This document shows positions 1 through 8,039 of a DNA stretch of 64,000 nt, one piece after another (the first letter of the stretch is position 1; each line of letters starts with the position of its first letter). This DNA comes from Burkholderiales bacterium (GTDB lineage Bacteria > Pseudomonadota > Gammaproteobacteria > Burkholderiales > SG8-39), in the NCBI GenBank assembly GCA_014860355.1, contig JACZJV010000101.1:1-64000 (forward strand). Direction: 5' to 3'. Position numbers and translations under genes: made by a program. The notes beneath the pieces were generated by a model. That model was given only the letters and a program-made list of their open reading frames with translations. It had not been told where the DNA came from and searched no databases.

Positions 1-1121
1 GCTACGGCCCGGTGGGCGCGTGGTTCCTGCTGTTCAAGGCCAAGGTCATGAACGGCATGGGCGAGGACTACAACGCGCTGCGCGGCGACGTCATCAAGGA
101 CGAGAAGCGCTTTGGCAAGTACGGCCAGGGCGTGCCGGGCACCTGCCTGCGGAACCACATCATGATTGAGGAGATGATCGCCGGCCGCGGCCCGATATTC
201 ATGGATACGCCGGCAGCGCTCGCCAAGTTAAGCGAGAAGATGACGCCGAAGGAGATGAAACACCTCGAAGCTGAGGCATGGGAGGACTTCCTCGACATGA
301 CCATCAGCCAGTGCGGCATCTGGGCCGGCGAGAACATCGAGCCGGAAAAGACCATGTCGGAGATCATGCCGACCGAGCCGTACCTGCTGGGTTCGCACTC
401 GGGTTGCGCGGGCCTGTGGGTGTCGGGCCCGACCGACCTGCCGGGTGTGCCCAAGGAATGGTCCTGGGGCTATCGCAGCATGACCACGGTGAAAGGGCTG
501 TTCTCGGCCGGCGACGGCGTCGGCGCCTCGGGCCACAAGTTTTCCTCGGGCTCGCACGCCGAAGGGCGCATTGCCGGCAAGGCGATGGTCAAGTACTGTC
601 TCGACAACAAGGACTGGAAGCCCGAACTCGACCGCAGCACGCAGGAGCTGGTCGACGAGATCTACAAGCCCGTGCGCACCTTCCTCGAGCACAAGGACTA
701 CACCACCGCGATCGACATCAATCCGAATTACATCACGCCCAAGATGCTGCAGTTCCGGCTGCAGAAAATCATGGACGAATACGTGGCCGGCGTGGGTACC
801 TTCTACCGCACCAACAAGAAGCTGCTCGAGATCGCGGAATTCAAGCTCGAGATGCTGAAGGAAGACTCGCTCAAGATGCGCGCCAAGGACTTGCACGAGC
901 TGCTGCGCGCCTGGGAGAACTACCACCGCATCATGTCCGCCGAGGCGCACATGAAACACATCCAGTTCCGCGAGGAAACCCGCTATCCGGGCTTCTACTA
1001 CCATTGCGATTACAACTACATCGACGACGTCAACTGGAAATGCTTCAGCAATTCCACCTATGACAAGAAAACGAAGAAGTGGGCTCTGAAAAAGGTTCCG
1101 TACGTGCAGGTAATCAAGTAG
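1..1121 (+). CDS. aprA: Adenylylsulfate (APS) reductase alpha subunit, 3' part
   Basis: Cytoplasmic flavoprotein subunit of AprBA. In sulfur oxidisers it joins AMP to sulfite to make APS, passing electrons to the Qmo complex. The gene enters from the left edge (first whole codon at base 3), so about 373 C-terminal residues of a protein usually near 630 remain. Visible AprA blocks are YGPVGAWFLLFK, GVPGTCLRNH, FMDTP, GDGVGASGHKFSSGS (flavin-binding segment) and the C-terminal FYYHCDYNYID. The stop at 1119-1121 is followed by an intrinsic terminator, so aprA is the last gene of its unit. aprB would be expected upstream, outside the window. The qmo genes lie 23 kb away on the other strand, whereas they often adjoin aprBA. 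Identification is secure. Confidence 0.96.
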   Translation, partial: YGPVGAWFLLFKAKVMNGMGEDYNALRGDVIKDEKRFGKYGQGVPGTCLRNHIMIEEMIAGRGPIFMDTPAALAKLSEKMTPKEMKHLEAEAWEDFLDMTISQCGIWAGENIEPEKTMSEIMPTEPYLLGSHSGCAGLWVSGPTDLPGVPKEWSWGYRSMTTVKGLFSAGDGVGASGHKFSSGSHAEGRIAGKAMVKYCLDNKDWKPELDRSTQELVDEIYKPVRTFLEHKDYTTAIDINPNYITPKMLQFRLQKIMDEYVAGVGTFYRTNKKLLEIAEFKLEMLKEDSLKMRAKDLHELLRAWENYHRIMSAEAHMKHIQFREETRYPGFYYHCDYNYIDDVNWKCFSNSTYDKKTKKWALKKVPYVQVIK

Positions 1122-1153
1122 CCTCTGCGCCGATCGGGCGCCAGTCCAGTCGG

Positions 1154-1191
1154 GGGTCTGGGTATAATCTACCCGGACCCTTCGTTTTTTT
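1154..1191 (+). terminator. Rho-independent terminator of the apr unit
   Basis: GGGTC-T-GGGTA, loop TAATC, then TACCC-G-GACCC form an 11-bp stem with one position that can wobble-pair as U-G. The tail is TTCGTTTTTTT. The structure starts 33 nt after the aprA stop. A TATAAT string lies inside this hairpin and is better read as part of the terminator than as a promoter. Confidence 0.75.
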
Positions 1192-1213
1192 GGCCGCACA
1201 ACCGGACACCGCC

Positions 1214-2179
1214 ATGAGTATAGACATACCGCTCCCGCCCCCGCCCGAATCCGGGCAGGGCCAGCCCGAGATCAAGGAATACAGCGACCCCAGCCCGATG
1301 ACACCGGTCCAGCCGGTGCAGCTCGGACCGGAGGACAGGTTCCAGTTCAACTGCCACAAGGGCATCGCCTGCTTCAACAAATGCTGCCAGAACATCGACA
1401 TCATGCTCGCGCCCTACGACATCCTGCGACTGAAAAAGCGCCTGGGCCTGAGTTCGCGCGATTTCATCGACAACTTTACCCGCGATTTCGCCATGGACGG
1501 CCACGGCATGCCCGGGCTGAAGCTGGCGACCAAGGACGAATCGCCCGCCTGCGCCTTCCTTACACCCGAGGGTTGCGGCGTCTACGCCGACCGCCCCTCG
1601 GCCTGCCGCTACTACGCGCTGGGCCTCCTGTCCATGCGCAGGAAGGATTCGCCCACCGACGAGGATTCCTATTTCGTGGTGAAAGAGGACCACTGCCTCG
1701 GTCATGAGGAGCCGAAGACGCAGACGGTGCGCGATTACCGCAAGGAGCAGGGGCTGGAGGACTACGACGCGATCAATCGCGAGTGGCGCCAGATCGTGCT
1801 GAAGAAGCGCTCCAGCGGCCCGACCATAGGCAAGCCCTCCGAGCGCAGCATGGAGCTGTTCTTCCTGGCGAGCTACGACCTCGACGGCTTTCGCGATTTC
1901 ATTTCCACGCCGGGCTTTACCGAGCTGTTCGAACTCGATCCGGCGGAAAAAGAGCTGCTGCTGGCGACCGATGAGGCGCTGCTGCGCTTTGCCTTCCGCT
2001 TCCTCAAGCAGGCGCTGTACGGGGAGATCTCCATCCCGGTGCGGGCGGACGCGGCGGACAAGCGGCGCGAGCGCTATCGCCAGCGGGTCGAGCAGATGGA
2101 GCGCGAAGCCGTCGAGCGCAAGACGATGGACCAGGACGCGCAGTACGAAAGCCTGAAGTACGAGAGCCAGGACGACTGA
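1214..2179 (+). CDS. YkgJ-family cysteine cluster protein
   Basis: 321 residues from ATG 1214. The reading frame is open further upstream, but that part crosses the apr terminator. The N-terminus is proline rich and shows no signal peptide. The cysteine cluster of the YkgJ/UPF0153 (putative Zn- or Fe-S-binding) family is clear: FNCHKGIACFNKCC at about residues 50-63, then CAFLTPEGCGVYADRPSAC and a later HCLGH. The C-terminal part is charged and helical. The biochemical role is unknown. Placement right after aprA suggests a link to APS reductase maturation or metal supply, but that is inference only. No strong ribosome binding site precedes the ATG. Confidence 0.8.
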   Translation: MSIDIPLPPPPESGQGQPEIKEYSDPSPMTPVQPVQLGPEDRFQFNCHKGIACFNKCCQNIDIMLAPYDILRLKKRLGLSSRDFIDNFTRDFAMDGHGMPGLKLATKDESPACAFLTPEGCGVYADRPSACRYYALGLLSMRRKDSPTDEDSYFVVKEDHCLGHEEPKTQTVRDYRKEQGLEDYDAINREWRQIVLKKRSSGPTIGKPSERSMELFFLASYDLDGFRDFISTPGFTELFELDPAEKELLLATDEALLRFAFRFLKQALYGEISIPVRADAADKRRERYRQRVEQMEREAVERKTMDQDAQYESLKYESQDD

Positions 2180-2315
2180 ACGGTCTGCGAACCCATACGG
2201 TCTCCCGGGTGCACGAGACAGGCGGGTCACGGCTGCTATGCAAAGCGGCCAACCGCGCGATGTTCAGCGCCCTGCTTGAATAAGTGCTTCGCTCGGCGTA
2301 TAGCGCTACGAGCGA

Positions 2316-2714
2316 ATGCTCGGCATCCTCGTCATCGATCTCGACGGATTCGAGTCGGTGAATGATCTGCTTGGCCATGAGGCGGGAGACAGTGTGCTGA
2401 AGCAAATGGCCGCCCGCTTTCGTGACGCGGGCCGTGCAAGCGACGCCGTCGTTCGTCTGGGGGGTGACGAATTTTTGGTCTTGGCTCAGGAGTTGCTCGA
2501 CCGCGATGGCGTCTCCGCGGTAGCGAAGAAAGTTCTCGGCATGGCGGCACTGCCAGTGCAGGTGGCGGAAAGAGAATGCCAAATCAGTGCTAGCATTGGC
2601 ATCGCTGTGTATCCGGATGACGGCGACAGCGAGCAATTGTTGATGATGAACGCCGACAACGCGATGTACGCGGCAAATCGGAACGGGAGGAACGCCTTTC
2701 AGGTTTTCTCATGA
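2316..2714 (+). pseudogene. Truncated GGDEF (diguanylate cyclase) domain
   Basis: 132 residues covering about three quarters of a GGDEF domain: VIDLDGFESVND, GHEAGD, the signature RLGGDEF, and the closing ADNAMYAANRNGRN. The usual N-terminal part of the domain (the DxLTGLPNR block) and any sensor region are missing. A TAG lies five codons before the ATG, and no ribosome binding site is seen. The bases just upstream, read in another frame, give ARRIALRA, which resembles the missing preceding helix, so a frameshift plus deletion is plausible. The catalytic GGDEF residues are intact, but the fragment is unlikely to be an active cyclase. I read it as a remnant. Confidence 0.65.
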
Positions 2715-2724
2715 GGAGGTGGCC

Positions 2725-3807
2725 ATGATGCACGCAATCTTCAAGCGACAGGTCCTTTGGAACAGCGCGGCCGCCGCGCTTCTCGGCCTTACAGCAGGCT
2801 GCGCCTCGATCGAGGGGCGCGGCGGCTTCGCCGTCGGCATCATCGGCGACATGCCGTATACGAGGGTGCAGCAGGCCGAGTACGCGCACGTGCTCGCCGA
2901 CCTGAATGCCGCCGATCTCGCGTTCGTAGCGCACGTCGGCGACTTCCAGTTCGACGCGCGGCCCTACAACCAGAACCCGTCGCGTGCTTCAATGCCGTGC
3001 GTCGACGAGAGCTATGCGGCGATACGCGACTCGTTTCAGACGGTGCGCCATGCGTTCGTCGTCACGCCCGGCGACAACGACTGGACCGACTGCTGGCCGC
3101 TCGAGGCGCGCAAGGTCGACCCGCTCGAGCTGCTCGCCAAGGTGCGCTCGACGTTCTATCCGGAGGGCAAGAGTCTGGGACAGCGGCCGATGGCGGTGCG
3201 CAACCAGTCGGCCGATCCAAATTTCGCGAAGTTCCGCGAAAACCTGCGCTGGTCGACCGGCGGCGTCGCGTTCGTGACCCTGCACATCGTCGGCAGCAAC
3301 GACAACTTTGGCCGCACGCCGGCGATGGATGCCGAGCACCGCGAGCGCAAGGCCGCCAATCTCGCCTGGATGAAGCAGGCGTTCGCGGAGGCGAAAGCGG
3401 AGGGGAGCCGCGGCCTGATGATCCTAACCCAGGCGAACCCCGGCTTCGAGAATTTCTGGCCGCCGGCGTCGAAGACCCGCTACTTCATCCCGTTTATCGC
3501 GCGCGGCGGCAAGCTGCCTTCCGGATCAGCCGCTTTCGAGGACTACGTGAAGGCGCTTGCCAATGAACTGGAGACCTTCGACAAGCCGGTGGCGTACGTG
3601 CACGGCGACACGCACCTGTTCCGCATCGACAAGCCGCTCTACAGCGGGAAGACCGGCCGCGTGTTCGAGAACTTCACGCGCATCGAGACCTTCGGCTGGC
3701 CCGACAGCCATTGGGTGCGCATCGAGGTCGACCCGTCGGACCCGCAGCTGTTCATCGTCAAGCCGCAGATCGTGCCCCAGAACGCGGTCAGCCGGCGCGC
3801 GAGGTGA
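2725..3807 (+). CDS. Calcineurin-like metallophosphoesterase lipoprotein
   Basis: About 360 residues from ATG 2725, preceded at 5 nt by a perfect AGGAGG (2714-2719) that overlaps the end of the GGDEF remnant. The N-terminus is a lipoprotein signal: a hydrophobic stretch then LTAGC, with the cysteine as lipidation site. Metallophosphoesterase blocks follow in order: GDMPYTR, HVGDFQ, GDNDW (in place of GNHD) and a late HGDTHLF (GHxH-like). It probably hydrolyses a phosphoester in the periplasm or at the outer membrane, but the substrate cannot be told from sequence. It stands alone and has no visible link to sulfur metabolism. Confidence 0.75.
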   Translation: MMHAIFKRQVLWNSAAAALLGLTAGCASIEGRGGFAVGIIGDMPYTRVQQAEYAHVLADLNAADLAFVAHVGDFQFDARPYNQNPSRASMPCVDESYAAIRDSFQTVRHAFVVTPGDNDWTDCWPLEARKVDPLELLAKVRSTFYPEGKSLGQRPMAVRNQSADPNFAKFRENLRWSTGGVAFVTLHIVGSNDNFGRTPAMDAEHRERKAANLAWMKQAFAEAKAEGSRGLMILTQANPGFENFWPPASKTRYFIPFIARGGKLPSGSAAFEDYVKALANELETFDKPVAYVHGDTHLFRIDKPLYSGKTGRVFENFTRIETFGWPDSHWVRIEVDPSDPQLFIVKPQIVPQNAVSRRAR

Positions 3808-3965
3808 CGCCGATATGCTTCCCGTCTTCCACGGTTCGCTCGACATCACGGGATATCAACTCTAAATGCCACATACACACGCAGGCGCGAAGATTCGCCG
3901 GCTGCCGACGCTCGAGGCGCACGGAAAATCGGATGGCCGCAAGGACCTCGAGCGTGCGAACTGAA

Positions 3966-4790
3966 ATGAACGACCTGCACGACGCGCGGCGCCTTAACGC
4001 CGACCTCGACCGCATCGAAACCGAGCCCTACTACGAGCCGGTGGGCGGCGAGGTGGCGCTGTTCGAGGCCGCCTGGGCGAGCCGGGTGCCGGTGCTGCTC
4101 AAAGGGCCCACGGGTTGCGGCAAGACGCGCTTCGTCGAGCACATGGCCTGGCGCCTGGCGCGGCCGCTGGTGACGGTGTCCTGCCACGACGATCTCACCG
4201 CCTCCGACCTGGTCGGGCGCTACCTCATCGTCGATGACCAGACCGTGTGGGTGGACGGGCCGCTCGCGCGCGCGGTGCGCTCGGGCAGCATCTGCTATCT
4301 CGACGAAATCGTGGAAGCGCGCAAGGACACCACCGTGGTGATCCACCCGCTCGCCGACAGCCGCCGCATCCTGCCGATGGAAAAGCGCGGCGAACTGCTG
4401 CGCGCGCCGCCTGAGTTCATGCTGATCCTGTCCTACAACCCGGGCTATCAGAGCGTGCTCAAGGAATTGAAGCACTCGACGCGCCAGCGCTTCGTCGCAA
4501 TCGAGTTCGATTACCCGCGGCCCGATCTCGAGGCCAGGATAGTGCTCACCGAGACCGGCATCGATGCAGCCACCGCCGGGCGTTTGGTGAAATTCGCCGC
4601 GATGACGCGCAACCTGAAGGGCAGCGGCCTGGACGAGGGCGCGAGCACGCGCCTGCTGGTGCATGCGGCGCAACTGATGCAGCGCGGCGTGGCGGCGCGC
4701 CCGGCGTGCACGGCGGCCGTCTCGCTCGCCTTGAGCGACGACCCGGAAATGCTCGCCGCCATTGATGAACTGGCCTCTGCAGTGTTCTAG
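3966..4790 (+). CDS. cbbQ: CbbQ-type MoxR AAA+ ATPase (Rubisco activase subunit)
   Basis: 274 residues. Walker A is GPTGCGKT, Walker B is ICYLDEI, and the sequence follows the CbbQ/NorQ pattern ([14 protein letters not shown] at the N-terminus, [22 protein letters not shown] as sensor region). CbbQ forms hexamers that, with CbbO, remove inhibitory sugar phosphates from Rubisco using ATP. The following gene is its VWA partner, which supports the assignment. NorQ for nitric oxide reductase is the alternative, but no nor genes are in view. ATG 3966 fits the family start; ATG 3933 is also in frame. Neither has a strong ribosome binding site. Confidence 0.82.
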   Translation: MNDLHDARRLNADLDRIETEPYYEPVGGEVALFEAAWASRVPVLLKGPTGCGKTRFVEHMAWRLARPLVTVSCHDDLTASDLVGRYLIVDDQTVWVDGPLARAVRSGSICYLDEIVEARKDTTVVIHPLADSRRILPMEKRGELLRAPPEFMLILSYNPGYQSVLKELKHSTRQRFVAIEFDYPRPDLEARIVLTETGIDAATAGRLVKFAAMTRNLKGSGLDEGASTRLLVHAAQLMQRGVAARPACTAAVSLALSDDPEMLAAIDELASAVF

Positions 4791-4827
4791 AAGCGCGTCG
4801 CGATCGCTGCATGGCCAGTCGCACAAC

Positions 4828-6915
4828 GTGACCAAACGCACGCCGTTGTCCCAACAGGAGCTCGAGGAAAAGCTCGACGATATCCTCGTCGCGGCGCTGT
4901 CCTCGCGGCGCAGCGCCGCCGCGATCGCCGCGGGCATCGCACCCCTCTCGCGCGCGCAGCAGGATTTCGTGCTCTCCTGGGCCCAGGTTGCCGCGCACAA
5001 CGTGGCCGAACTCGGCTACCAGTTCACCGCACAGGCGCCGCAGGCCCTGGCGCTGCTGGGCCAACCGGGAACGGAGAAATGGCTGCTGCGCGCGCTGGAC
5101 GTCTACGACAAGCAAGGTCTTTACCCGGCCTGCGCCGCGCTGAAGGATCTCGTCGGCTACAAGCGCGGCAGCGACGCGGCCGGGGAGGGCGTGGCGCTTG
5201 CAGGGGTGGCGCGCGTGCTCGAGCTGTTCTTGCGCGGCCTCTCCGGGCGCAGGCTGCTGCTCGAAGCCGCCGATGACACCTGGACCGACACCGAAATCAT
5301 CTACCTGCCCGGGCGCATCGCGCGCTACCCCGCGCGCGAGCAGAATTTCCGCCTGTACAAGGCGATTGCCGTGCATCACTGGGCGCAGGCGCGCTACGGC
5401 AGCTTCAACATCGAGCTCGGGCCGGTGCTCGCAGACTACCCCGTGCCGGAACGCGCCCTCGCGTGGCTCAATTTGCTCGAGGCGATCCGGCTGGAAGCCC
5501 GGATGGGACGCGGGTTTGCGGGCCTTGCCGCCTTGCTCGCCGCGCTTCGACCGGAGCTGCCGGCGAGCCTCGTCCCGGTTCACGGGCGCTTCCTGCGCGC
5601 CGACAGTTCGGTCGCCGACAGCGTTTTGCTGCTGCGCGAATTCTATAGCCTGCCGCTGCCTGAGCCTTTCCCGTACATGGGCAGCCTGCATCCGCAGCGC
5701 GCGGCGCAAGTGCGCGGCGAGCGCATCGCGAAGGAGCGGCGCGCCTTGTACACCGAACTCACGCAACTGCGCCTGAAGCTGCAGGCCGGACGCGCCGAAG
5801 CGCAGGAAGGCGAGCCCGAACTCGATGCCGAAAGCTCACTTGAAACGCTGGAATTCGAGCTGCAGGCCGACGGCGAGGCGGTGGCGCCGCCCGAGGAAGT
5901 CGCGAAACTGCTGCGCTCCATCATCCAGGATTTCGGCGAGATCCCCGAGGAGTACCTGCTCGCCTCCGGCCCCGGCGCCTACGCGGCCGAAGCCCCGCCG
6001 CAGGGCGAATCTGCGGGCGGACCGGCCGAAACCAGGGCTGCCGGGGGCAGGCTGTACGACGAGTGGGATTTTCGCCGGCGCGACTATCGCAAGGACTGGT
6101 GTGTGCTGTTCGAGTCCGAGGCGCTCGCCGGCGATCCGGCTTACGTCGCCGCAGTGCGCGCGCGCTACGCCGGGAGAATCGCACAATTGCGCCGCCGCTT
6201 CGAAGCGCTGCGCGGCGAGAACAGGCTCGCGCGGCGCCAGCACGAGGGCGACGATATCGATTTCGACGCGGCGGTCGAGGCCCATGCCGACCGCCGGAGC
6301 GGCATCGAGCCCTCCGAGCGCCTGTTCGTACAACGCCGGCGCAGCGAGCGCAATATCGCGGTCATGTTCATGGTCGACATGAGCGGCTCGACCAAGGGCT
6401 GGATCAACGCCTGCGAGCGCGAGGCGCTGGTATTGCTGTGCGAGGCGCTCGAAGCGCTGGGCGACCGCTACGCCATTTACGGCTTTTCCGGCTGGACGCG
6501 CAAGCGCTGCGAAATCTACCGCATCAAGACCTTCGACGATTCCTACGACGAGGCGGTGCGCGGGCGCATCGCCGGGGTCGAGCCGCGGGACTATACCCGC
6601 ATGGGCGTGGCCATCCGCCATCTTGCCGGCATCCTGAACCAGGTGGAGGCGAAGACGCGCATCCTGTTCACGCTGTCCGACGGCAAGCCGGACGATTTCC
6701 ACGACGGCTACCGCGGCGAGTACGGCATCGAGGACACGCGCCAGGCGCTGATCGAAGCGCGCCGGAGCGGCATCCATCCGTTCTGCGTCACCATCGACGA
6801 GGAGGCGCGCGACTACCTGCCGCACATGTACGGTCCGGCGAGCTGGGTGCTGATCGACGATGCGGGCCAGTTGCCGCTGAAAACGGCGGAGGTGTACCGG
6901 CGATTGACGAGCTGA
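4828..6915 (+). CDS. cbbO: CbbO-type VWA-domain protein (Rubisco activase adaptor)
   Basis: 695 residues from GTG 4828. An in-frame ATG at 4762 would give 717 residues and overlap cbbQ by 29 nt, so the start is uncertain. The long N-terminal half is helical and acidic. The C-terminal von Willebrand A domain carries the MIDAS motif DMSGS followed by a later LSDGKPDD. CbbO uses the VWA domain to dock the CbbQ ring onto Rubisco. The order cbbQ-cbbO with near-overlap supports co-translation. No cbbL, cbbS or cbbM gene is present within the window. The terminator at 6999 closes the unit. Confidence 0.8.
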   Translation: MTKRTPLSQQELEEKLDDILVAALSSRRSAAAIAAGIAPLSRAQQDFVLSWAQVAAHNVAELGYQFTAQAPQALALLGQPGTEKWLLRALDVYDKQGLYPACAALKDLVGYKRGSDAAGEGVALAGVARVLELFLRGLSGRRLLLEAADDTWTDTEIIYLPGRIARYPAREQNFRLYKAIAVHHWAQARYGSFNIELGPVLADYPVPERALAWLNLLEAIRLEARMGRGFAGLAALLAALRPELPASLVPVHGRFLRADSSVADSVLLLREFYSLPLPEPFPYMGSLHPQRAAQVRGERIAKERRALYTELTQLRLKLQAGRAEAQEGEPELDAESSLETLEFELQADGEAVAPPEEVAKLLRSIIQDFGEIPEEYLLASGPGAYAAEAPPQGESAGGPAETRAAGGRLYDEWDFRRRDYRKDWCVLFESEALAGDPAYVAAVRARYAGRIAQLRRRFEALRGENRLARRQHEGDDIDFDAAVEAHADRRSGIEPSERLFVQRRRSERNIAVMFMVDMSGSTKGWINACEREALVLLCEALEALGDRYAIYGFSGWTRKRCEIYRIKTFDDSYDEAVRGRIAGVEPRDYTRMGVAIRHLAGILNQVEAKTRILFTLSDGKPDDFHDGYRGEYGIEDTRQALIEARRSGIHPFCVTIDEEARDYLPHMYGPASWVLIDDAGQLPLKTAEVYRRLTS

Positions 6916-6998
6916 GGCGGACAGGGCGAAAGCGTCTTGCGCTGTTATTTGCGGCGTATTGGCTATCGTCGCATGCGACAAGCGGACTTGCGCGCTGC

Positions 6999-7019
6999 GC
7001 GCGCCAACCGCGCTTTTTT
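6999..7019 (+). terminator. Intrinsic terminator after cbbO
   Basis: GCGCG, loop CCAAC, CGCGC, followed at once by TTTTTT (7014-7019), 83 nt past the cbbO stop. It overlaps the left arm of the longer palindrome at 7006-7058. Confidence 0.6.
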
Positions 7020-7058
7020 GTACGGATGAAACGCGCATCCGCACAAAAAAGCGCGGTT
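7006..7058. repeat. 53-bp intergenic palindrome with conserved core
   Basis: The outer arms AACCGCGCTTTTTTGT and ACAAAAAAGCGCGGTT are perfect complements (16 bp). Inside, after one mismatched pair, CGGATG and CATCCG pair around AAACGCG. The central 20 bases differ at only two positions from the centre of the palindrome at 29509-29561, although the outer arms are unrelated. Function unknown. Confidence 0.7.
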
Positions 7059-7255
7059 AGGATTGAAGACGAATCGGGTTTGCTTTTGCACAATATCGGC
7101 GATCCGCGCGGACGGTTTTTCATCCGCGCCAGACCGAAACTCCGCAATTATGGGCAAGCGCGAGTCCAGGCGTCGCGCATAAGTACGGAGCGCTTGCGTT
7201 TCGTCAAGACTGCGCCGGATCTGGACTGTTAGTCTGAGCCTCTGAGCCCCAAGAC

Positions 7256-7285
7256 TTGGGCGAAATACCGCAGGTGCATTACAAT
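7256..7285 (+). promoter_or_regulatory. Candidate sigma-70 promoter of thrH
   Basis: TTGGGC (7256-7261) and TACAAT (7280-7285) with an 18-nt spacer. The predicted start point falls at the edge of the palindrome at 7294-7309. Confidence 0.4.
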
Positions 7286-7293
7286 TCCTGCAT

Positions 7294-7309
7294 CGGGAGC
7301 ATGCTCCCG
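7294..7309. promoter_or_regulatory. 16-bp perfect palindrome, possible operator of thrH
   Basis: CGGGAGCATGCTCCCG is self-complementary over all 16 bases and sits between the candidate promoter and the thrH start at 7358, a typical repressor-site position. No regulator can be named. Confidence 0.4.
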
Positions 7310-7357
7310 GTCCGCTGATCCTGTCTGCGCTGCCAAACCCACTTCCCGGAGCTGCCA

Positions 7358-7963
7358 TTGGATATTGTCTGCCTTGATTTGGAAGGTGTCTTGATTCCCG
7401 AAATCTGGATCGAATTTTCCCGGCGCACCGGCATCCCGGAACTGGCGCGGACCACGCGCGAAGAGCCCGATTACGACAAGCTGATGCGCGGGCGCATCGA
7501 CCTGCTCGGCGAGCACGGACTCGGCCTGCCCGACATTCAGGGGGTGATCGCCGGCATGCACCCGCTCGAGGGCGCGCGCGAGTTTCTCGACTGGCTGCGC
7601 GCCCAAAGCCAGGTTGTGATCCTGTCGGACACCTATTACCAGTTCGCGGCGCCGCTGATGCGCGCGCTAGGCAACCCGACCCTGTTTTGTCACGAACTCG
7701 TGGTCGAGCCGGGCGGGCGCGTGAGCGATTACCGGCTGCGCATGCCGGAGCAGAAGCGCGCAGCGGTAAGGGCGTTCAAGGAGCTCAATTTTCATACCAT
7801 TGCGGCGGGCGATTCCTACAACGACACGACCATGCTGGCCGAGGCCGATGCGGGAATTCTGTACTGCCCGCCGGCGAACGTGGAGGCGGAATTTCCGCAG
7901 TTTCCGGTGACGCGCAACTATGACGAGTTGCGCCGGGCGATCGTAGAGGCGAGCAGCGCGTGA
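7358..7963 (+). CDS. thrH: Bifunctional phosphoserine phosphatase/homoserine phosphotransferase
   Basis: 201 residues starting at TTG 7358, with CGGAG about 6 nt upstream. The family start MxIxCLDLEGVLxPEIW is matched exactly, which fixes the rare TTG start. HAD-superfamily motifs are DLEGVL (the nucleophile-containing motif I, with Glu at the +2 position as in ThrH), ILSDT and GDSYNDTTM. ThrH removes phosphate from phosphoserine and can move it to homoserine, linking serine and threonine synthesis in the cytoplasm. Length is normal for the family. It stands alone with its own promoter-like region. Confidence 0.88.
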   Translation: MDIVCLDLEGVLIPEIWIEFSRRTGIPELARTTREEPDYDKLMRGRIDLLGEHGLGLPDIQGVIAGMHPLEGAREFLDWLRAQSQVVILSDTYYQFAAPLMRALGNPTLFCHELVVEPGGRVSDYRLRMPEQKRAAVRAFKELNFHTIAAGDSYNDTTMLAEADAGILYCPPANVEAEFPQFPVTRNYDELRRAIVEASSA

Positions 7964-8039
7964 GGCGCGCATGGTGTCTTGAACCCGCCGCCTGGGCGCG
8001 GTTCCTGTTGCGGAATTCAATTTGAACGACGAGGAACGA

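Larger units (their letters stand above)
6916..7357. other. Intergenic region between cbbO and thrH
   Basis: No credible gene. It holds the cbbO terminator (6999-7019), a long palindrome (7006-7058), a second hairpin (GCGCGGA at 7106-7112 with TCCGCGC at 7123-7129), and a promoter plus 16-bp palindrome directly before thrH. Short open frames here have no family resemblance. Confidence 0.6.

Noticed and set aside
1163-1168. Perfect TATAAT after aprA, as a promoter for the YkgJ-type gene
   Set aside because: It is inside the stem and loop of a strong terminator with a T tail, and no -35 hexamer stands at the right distance.
7021-7232. Open frame continuing from the cbbO region past the palindrome
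   Set aside because: It is a frame-shifted read-through of cbbO and the terminator and palindrome; no start signal or domain is present.
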